64,000 nucleotides of DNA from assembly GCA_031555935.1 (NCBI GenBank), contig JAVBTX010000010.1, positions 62,001 to 126,000 of the forward strand, written 5' to 3'. A program made the translations under genes and the position numbers. Each line of letters opens with the position of its first letter. Positions within the stretch are counted from its first letter, which is position 1. Shown in pieces: positions 59,397-64,000 of the stretch. Source of the DNA: Roseburia_C sp031555935. GTDB taxonomy: Bacteria > Bacillota > Clostridia > Lachnospirales > Lachnospiraceae. Under the pieces are notes generated by a model. That model made no database searches. It saw only the letters and a list, made by a program, of their open reading frames with translations, and was not told the origin of the DNA.

Positions 59397-60491
59397 TTAC
59401 TGCATGGAGCTATTTAATAACTGTTTTTCCAATTCGGTGTAGTCATAGGTACGCTGTGGATAATTGGTAAAGCGGTTCTTGGCGACGGTATTTTTCGCAG
59501 TAGAAGCTTTCGTGGCGGAACCATTTGCTTTGTTTTTTTGGTATGCAGAATCTAAAACAGCAATGTCTTCTAAATGGTGCACATGATTCTTATTCCAGTT
59601 ACCAAGAATCGTATCCGCATATTCAAAGCTTGGCTGGTGAATCGCCTGAATCGTTCGTTTACAAGCTTCTCCGATAATATCAAGTGAGAACCCATAAGTG
59701 TTTGTCCACTTCTCGATAAAGTTCAACTCAAATTCAACCAGATTACGTCCGGAAATGCCAAAAGCTTTCATTACCGTATAATAAGACTGGCTATGGACAC
59801 CGGCGGCTTTCTTTGCCTGCTCAACTGTTTTGATGCCGGCAGTAGCCCAGGAAATGGCGACCTTATCCATATAACGGATGTTTTTGTGGCCCTTGTCCAC
59901 ACAATATTCAATTAGGTATTCGACCAGGTCAATCGAAAATTCCAACGAATCGTGCCAATATAAGATAGCATTAATATCGGCAGAATTCAAGGTGCGTCCC
60001 AAATATTTTTCGGCAATAAACATTAAATCTTGAACCGGTTCCTTCTGCTGGAAGGTCATTAAATCGTCCTGAGTATATTCCGGTCTGGCTGGAACAATAA
60101 CCTCTGGAGTCGCCGCAGCGACAGGTTGTAATGCGCCTGAAATGGCTGCAGCTGGAGCAACTTTGGTAACTGTGGCTACGGGCTTCGCCGCTTGGGGGTC
60201 AGAATCTAATAAGCAGATTTCCTGCAACTGATTATTGACATCATAATTAAGCCGAAGTAATTCGGTTTTTTCCCAGTATTTTAAAGCTCTTGTAATATCC
60301 TTTTCGGTATGCTCAAACTTGTCAGCAAGCCGAGAAATGGAAACATCATCACCAGAACTCATACAACGAAGCAGATAAAGATAAATTTTAACAAATTCAC
60401 CGTTTGCATCTGCCATAAAATTGTCGATAAATGCGTTGGAAACGCATGTGGTAGTAGTTTTGCTGTCGCTATGTAATGTTATGGTTTTCAT
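59397..60491 (-). CDS. DnaD-domain replication initiation protein
   Basis: 364 residues. An N-terminal winged helix (FMADANGEFVKIYLYLLRCMSSGDDVSISRLADKFEHTEKDITRALKYWEKTELLRL) leads to an Ala/Pro-rich linker (about 110-135). Two DnaB_2/DnaD helical domains follow (FIAEKYLGRTLNSADINAILYW...YCVDKGHKNIRYMDKVAISWATAGIKT and YYTVMKAFGISGRNLVEFELNFIEKW). DnaD-type proteins bring the helicase loader to DnaA at the origin. It is co-oriented with the DnaC-like loader 20 bp downstream. An extended -10 TGCTATAAT (minus, 60526-60518) precedes it. Confidence 0.88.
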   Translation of the reverse strand: MKTITLHSDSKTTTTCVSNAFIDNFMADANGEFVKIYLYLLRCMSSGDDVSISRLADKFEHTEKDITRALKYWEKTELLRLNYDVNNQLQEICLLDSDPQAAKPVATVTKVAPAAAISGALQPVAAATPEVIVPARPEYTQDDLMTFQQKEPVQDLMFIAEKYLGRTLNSADINAILYWHDSLEFSIDLVEYLIEYCVDKGHKNIRYMDKVAISWATAGIKTVEQAKKAAGVHSQSYYTVMKAFGISGRNLVEFELNFIEKWTNTYGFSLDIIGEACKRTIQAIHQPSFEYADTILGNWNKNHVHHLEDIAVLDSAYQKNKANGSATKASTAKNTVAKNRFTNYPQRTYDYTELEKQLLNSSMQ

Positions 60492-60591
60492 AAAAAACGC
60501 CCTCTTTCAACGAGCACATTATAGCATAAGAATTTCAAAAAGAGAAGTCCAAATTTTCCGCAAGACCAGTAAAATCAAGGGTTTACGAAAT

Positions 60592-60609
60592 TGTGGATAA
60601 TGTGGATAA
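60592..60609 (+). promoter_or_regulatory. tandem pair of DnaA-box-like 9-mers upstream of dnaD
   Basis: TGTGGATAA occurs twice head to tail (60592-60600, 60601-60609), the exact complement of the DnaA box TTATCCACA. A looser CGTTGATAA follows. It is 100 bp before the dnaD start, on the promoter side. DnaA control of helicase-loader expression is an inference. Confidence 0.5.
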
Positions 60610-60720
60610 CGTTGATAAATAAAACCGCCAGCCATTATGGTAACCCGTGGGAAAGGAGAATGGCACGAGCTTTTTGGGATTTTATTGAAAAAATAAAAAT
60701 AAATTATGTAAACATAAAAA

Positions 60721-60773
60721 ATCCACATTAAATTTTTCGAATATCGACAATTTAATGTGGATAATGTGGATAA
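60721..60773 (-). terminator. murC terminator overlapping a second pair of DnaA-box-like 9-mers
   Basis: On minus, ATCCACATTAAATT (60762-60749) pairs with AATTTAATGTGGAT (60734-60721), followed by TTTTTTATG, a good terminator just after the murC stop. TGTGGATAA also occurs at 60756-60764 and 60765-60773 (plus), so one of these boxes lies in the stem. Confidence 0.65.
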
Positions 60774-62153
60774 CTATTGTTTTAAGAGCCATTCACCAAC
60801 TTGATTGATGTCTCCCGCGCCCATAGTTATCAACAAATCATTGTTAATGCAATTTGCTAATAAAAAGTTTTGAATTTCTTCAAAGTTAGGGAAATAATAA
60901 ACTTCACGGCCTAATTTTTTCAGTTCATCATAAAGTGCACTGGAATGAATGTCATAAATATTTTTTTCGCGGGCAGCATAAATATCTGCTAAAACGACAA
61001 CATCAGCCATTGATAGAACATCAGCAAATTCATTTAGGAACGCTTTCGTTCTTGAATAGGTGTGGGGCTGGAACACACAGACAACGCGTCCGTTAGGATA
61101 GTTTTTGGCGGCCGTTAAGGTGGCTTCAACTTCAGTTGGGTGATGAGCATAATCATCAATTACAGTAATACCGTTCTTGGAACCTTTATATTCAAAACGG
61201 CGATGGGTTCCACCAAATGCAAGCAGACCTTGCCCGATATCCTCCAGTGAGATATTTAAGCTTAAGCAAAGTGCAATTGCGGAAAGGGAATTGGCGACAT
61301 TATGCATGCCGGGAACGCTTAAAGTAACATTCATTAGTTCTTTTCCATTATGCATTGCCGTATAAGTGGCACAAGCTTTTTGGTCGAAAGAAATATTTTG
61401 TGCATAAAAGTCGCAGTTCTCGCATAAACCATAAGTGATGATATTGCAGTCAAGCCCTGCTACAATGTCCTGATAATTTTCAATTTCACCATTAATGATG
61501 ACGGTGCCATCATTCGTGGTGTTAGTGGCGAACTGGTGGAACGAAGTACGGATTTCATCGATGTCCTTGAAGAAGTCCAGATGTTCAGCTTCAACACTAG
61601 TAATAATACTAAACTTCGGATAAAAGTTAAGAAAACTATTTGTATACTCACAAGCCTCTGTAATAAACACATCCGAATTACCAACCCGGATGTTACCACC
61701 GATAGCATCAAGAATACCACCGACCGAAATCGTTGGGTCCTTCAAAGAAGACAATAAAATCTGGGAAACCATCGAGGTGGTAGTCGTCTTACCATGAGTA
61801 CCGGCAACGGCAATCGAATTGTGATAGTTGCTCATGATTTGTCCAAGCAGTTCGGCGCGGGAAAGCATTGGGATACCTGCTTCTTTAACGGCAATAAACT
61901 CGGGATTATCTTCGCGGATGGCCGCTGTATAGACAACCAAATCAGGAGTTTCTTCTATATTAGCTGCATTTTGTCCAATGTATATTTTAGCGCCTGCGGC
62001 ACTTAATCTGTCTGTAAGGTTGGAACTTTTGGAATCAGAACCGGAAATTTGAAAACCTTCCTTGAGAAGAATTTCGGCAAGTCCGCTCATACTGATACCA
62101 CCTATTCCGACAAAGTGAATGTGAATCGGTTGGGAAAAATTAATTTTGTACAT
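60774..62153 (-). CDS. murC: UDP-N-acetylmuramate--L-alanine ligase
   Basis: 459 residues. It adds L-Ala to UDP-MurNAc, the first stem-peptide step. The N-terminal Rossmann motif is HFVGIGGISMSGLAEIL, the ATP loop VAGTHGKTTTTSM, and EACEYTNSFLNFYP and DDYAHHPTEV are the conserved catalytic segments. Its promoter (TTTGCA-17-TATAAT, minus, about 62232-62204) overlaps an 11-bp inverted repeat TATATGGTTAT / ATAACCATATA (62180-62190, 62207-62217). Confidence 0.95.
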   Translation of the reverse strand: MYKINFSQPIHIHFVGIGGISMSGLAEILLKEGFQISGSDSKSSNLTDRLSAAGAKIYIGQNAANIEETPDLVVYTAAIREDNPEFIAVKEAGIPMLSRAELLGQIMSNYHNSIAVAGTHGKTTTTSMVSQILLSSLKDPTISVGGILDAIGGNIRVGNSDVFITEACEYTNSFLNFYPKFSIITSVEAEHLDFFKDIDEIRTSFHQFATNTTNDGTVIINGEIENYQDIVAGLDCNIITYGLCENCDFYAQNISFDQKACATYTAMHNGKELMNVTLSVPGMHNVANSLSAIALCLSLNISLEDIGQGLLAFGGTHRRFEYKGSKNGITVIDDYAHHPTEVEATLTAAKNYPNGRVVCVFQPHTYSRTKAFLNEFADVLSMADVVVLADIYAAREKNIYDIHSSALYDELKKLGREVYYFPNFEEIQNFLLANCINNDLLITMGAGDINQVGEWLLKQ

Positions 62154-62340
62154 AATGTATACCTGCCTGCTATATTTTTTATATGGTTATTAGTTACTTT
62201 CTTATTATAACCATATACAAGAAATTTGCAAATTTATTTTCGGTAGGTAAGCAAATGTGTGAGGACAGTGGCATAAAGTGAAAAAATTGTGTAAATACAC
62301 AAAAATAGACAAAATACAATCTTAAAATTGTGAAAAATGA

Positions 62341-62369
62341 TGTACAAAAGAAAGTGCTTATGATATAAT
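62341..62369 (+). promoter_or_regulatory. glgC promoter
   Basis: TGTACA (62341-62346), 17-bp spacer and TATAAT (62364-62369), about 43 bp before the glgC start. Confidence 0.7.
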
Positions 62370-62411
62370 TTTTATAACTAAAAGGCCAAATTATGACGAG
62401 AGGTGAATGAC

Positions 62412-63686
62412 GTGATTAAAAAAGAAATGATAGCTATGCTTCTAGCAGGAGGACAGGGTAGCCGCCTGGGTGTATTAACTTCGAGGGTGGCTAAGCCTGC
62501 GGTAGCGTTTGGTGGAAAGTACAGAATAATTGATTTTCCGCTAAGTAACTGTATTAACTCGGGAATTGATACGGTGGGAGTGTTGACTCAGTATCAACCA
62601 CTGCGGCTGAATACGCATATTGGGATCGGTATTCCGTGGGACTTAGACCGTAATAACGGTGGAGTAACGGTATTACCGCCATATGAAAAAAGCGACAACA
62701 GCGAGTGGTATACGGGAACAGCGAATGCCATCTATCAGAATATGAACTATATGGAAAGCTATAATCCAGACTATGTGTTGATTCTTTCAGGCGATCATAT
62801 TTACAAGATGGATTATGAGGTAATGCTTGACTTCCATAAGGCAAATAATGCAGATGTTACAATCGCTGCAATGCCAGTGCCGATTGAAGAGGCAAGCCGT
62901 TTTGGTGTGGTAATTACGGACGAGAATAAGCGGATTACGGAATTTGAAGAGAAGCCGGAGAATCCAAGAAGTAATTTGGCATCAATGGGTATCTATATAT
63001 TCAGTTGGAAAGTCTTAAAAGAAAGTCTGTTGGCAATGAAGGACCAGAGTAATTGCGATTTTGGAAAGCACATTATTCCATATTGCCACGAGAAGAGCCA
63101 GCGCTTGTTTGCCTATGAATATAATGGTTACTGGAAAGACGTAGGAACACTTGGTTCTTATTGGGAAGCCAATATGCAGTTAATAGACCTTATTCCAGAG
63201 TTCAATCTTTATGAGGAATATTGGAAAATATATACCAAGAGTGACATTATTGCACCACAGTATATATCAGCCAATTCAGTCGTCGAGAAATGTATTATCG
63301 GTGAGGGTTCGGAAATATATGGAGAGGTCCATAATTCAGTCATTGGTGCTGGTGTAACAGTTGGAAAGAATGCGGTAATCCGTGATTCAATAATTATGAA
63401 AAATTGTAAGATAGGTGAAAATGCTTTCATTGAAAACGCTATTGTTGCGGATTATACAACCATTGGTGAAAATTCCAAATTAGGTGTTGGTGAGTATGCG
63501 GAGAGCAAGTTAAATCCGAGTGTTTACTGCTTTGATTTAGTAACCGTTGGTGAAGATTCTGTGATACCGGCTGATGTTGAGATTGGAAAAAACACAGCGA
63601 TAGCCGGAGTGACAACAGCAGCGGATTATACAAATGGAACATTGACAAGCGGAGATTTCATAATTAAGGAAGGTGACGGAGTATGA
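62412..63686 (+). CDS. glgC: glucose-1-phosphate adenylyltransferase, catalytic subunit
   Basis: 424 residues from GTG 62412 (MIKKEMIAMLLAGGQGSRL), with AGGTG 6 bases upstream; GTG 62403 is also in frame. It makes ADP-glucose, the committed step of glycogen synthesis. LLAGGQGSRLGVLT is the nucleotide loop, KPAVAFGGKYRIIDFPLSN follows, SGDHIYKMDY holds the metal Asp, and the C-terminal half is a left-handed beta-helix of hexapeptides (VGKNAVIRDSIIMKNCKIG). The end overlaps glgD by ATGA (63683-63686). Confidence 0.95.
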   Translation: MIKKEMIAMLLAGGQGSRLGVLTSRVAKPAVAFGGKYRIIDFPLSNCINSGIDTVGVLTQYQPLRLNTHIGIGIPWDLDRNNGGVTVLPPYEKSDNSEWYTGTANAIYQNMNYMESYNPDYVLILSGDHIYKMDYEVMLDFHKANNADVTIAAMPVPIEEASRFGVVITDENKRITEFEEKPENPRSNLASMGIYIFSWKVLKESLLAMKDQSNCDFGKHIIPYCHEKSQRLFAYEYNGYWKDVGTLGSYWEANMQLIDLIPEFNLYEEYWKIYTKSDIIAPQYISANSVVEKCIIGEGSEIYGEVHNSVIGAGVTVGKNAVIRDSIIMKNCKIGENAFIENAIVADYTTIGENSKLGVGEYAESKLNPSVYCFDLVTVGEDSVIPADVEIGKNTAIAGVTTAADYTNGTLTSGDFIIKEGDGV

Positions 63687-64000
63687 AGGCATTAGGAATA
63701 ATTTTGGCAGGCGGAAATAATAGCCGGATGCAGGAACTTTCCAATAAGAGAGCAATTGCAGCGATGCCGGTGGGAGGGAGTTTTCGGTGTATCGATTTTG
63801 CACTGAGTAATATGACGAATTCTCATATTCAGACAGTTGCAGTATTGACCCAGTATAATTCCCGTTCATTGAATGAGCACCTGAGTTCCTCGAAATGGTG
63901 GGACTTCGGTAGAAAACAAGGTGGTTTGTATACGTTTACCCCGACCCTTACAGCAGATAATAGCTGGTGGTATCGCGGTACGGCAAATGCCATGTATCAG
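63683..64000 (+). CDS. glgD: GlgD, regulatory subunit of ADP-glucose pyrophosphorylase (runs off window)
   Basis: The first 106 codons are present. The start MKALGIILAGGNNSRMQELS lacks the Arg-Leu nucleotide loop residues of GlgC (AGGNNSRM in place of AGGQGSRL), followed by RAIAAMPVGGSFRCIDFALSNMTNSHIQTVAVLTQYNSRSLNEHL. This is typical of GlgD, a non-catalytic partner of GlgC in Firmicutes. The ATG overlaps the glgC stop, so the two are translated together. Confidence 0.92.
   Translation, partial: MKALGIILAGGNNSRMQELSNKRAIAAMPVGGSFRCIDFALSNMTNSHIQTVAVLTQYNSRSLNEHLSSSKWWDFGRKQGGLYTFTPTLTADNSWWYRGTANAMYQ

Noticed and set aside
60592..60773. Calling the DnaA-box cluster the chromosome origin
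   Set aside because: dnaA, dnaN, rpmH or other usual oriC neighbours are absent and one box pair sits in the murC terminator; only a regulatory or accessory site is claimed.

Overview
The window looks like a chromosome segment of a Gram-positive anaerobe of the Clostridia, most likely family Lachnospiraceae. Supporting signs are low-to-moderate GC, A/G-rich Shine-Dalgarno sites, a meso-diaminopimelate-type MurE, class III (anaerobic) ribonucleotide reductase, SpoVT, a DUF6465-type Ala/Lys-rich protein, a glgC-glgD pair, and large secreted plant- and starch-polysaccharide enzymes. No insertion sequence, integrase, rRNA, tRNA or CRISPR array was recognised. I do not name a species.

Layout. 1-4.3 kb: a truncated AraC-type regulator (minus), then a trans-sulfuration PLP enzyme, dapF and murE. 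4.3-10 kb: a membrane-anchored secreted pullulanase behind a perfect operator-like palindrome, and nrdD behind an NrdR box. 9.9-10.25 kb: a compact, probably unannotated type I toxin-antitoxin locus. It has a 27-residue holin-like toxin on minus, a convergent antisense RNA on plus with its own promoter and terminator, and a hairpin over the toxin ribosome-binding site. 10.3-12.2 kb: ECF sigma factor, anti-sigma-like protein and two membrane proteins. 12.2-13.3 kb: a NiCo riboswitch with terminator controlling a CDF metal exporter. 13.4-17.5 kb: hybrid histidine kinase and GH1 beta-glucosidase. 17.5-23 kb (minus): a 1.8-thousand-residue GH53 galactanase with eight tandem Ig-like repeats. 23.0-23.66 kb: a 635-bp regulatory region with several dyads, then a chemotaxis receptor. 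25.9-32.2 kb: mgsA, an SNF transporter, a small XRE regulator with two membrane proteins, and a second ECF sigma operon with an ABC-2 exporter. 32.4-33.35 kb: an XRE regulator plus an LPD3/BECR-like protein behind paired operators. 33.5-38.7 kb: GH13 alpha-glucosidase, spoVT, secreted C1A cysteine peptidase. 38.8-43.3 kb: tcdA, class A PBP, a small membrane protein, ROK glucokinase. 43.4-48.3 kb: a subtilase-like gene split by an in-frame TAG and fused to a metal-site-like domain, then two tandem leucine-rich-repeat proteins. 48.4-57.1 kb: CsoR-type repressor, EamA transporter, patatin, a Pro-rich repeat protein, a large exported protein with a degenerate C39-like end, an alanine symporter with an unusual insertion, a His-less HPr paralogue, DUF6465. 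57.2-62.2 kb (minus): prs, DnaC/DnaI-like loader, DnaD, murC, with tandem DnaA-box-like 9-mers between murC and dnaD. 62.4-64 kb: glgC and the start of glgD.

How it fits together. Much of the window serves glucan and galactan use: pullulanase, oligo-1,6-glucosidase, beta-glucosidase and galactanase outside or inside the cell, ROK glucokinase, and glgC/glgD for glycogen storage. Methylglyoxal synthase and a Crh-like HPr paralogue may both act in glycolytic overflow control. Cell-wall synthesis (dapF, murE, murC, class A PBP) and replication initiation (dnaD, dnaC-like) form a second theme. The strongest candidates for undescribed biology are the type I toxin-antitoxin locus (9.89-10.25 kb), the XRE/LPD3-like pair (32.45-33.35 kb), the subtilase/metal-domain fusion with an in-frame stop (43.5-45.7 kb), and the operator-rich region at 23.0-23.66 kb. 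All calls are from reading the sequence; no database search was run.
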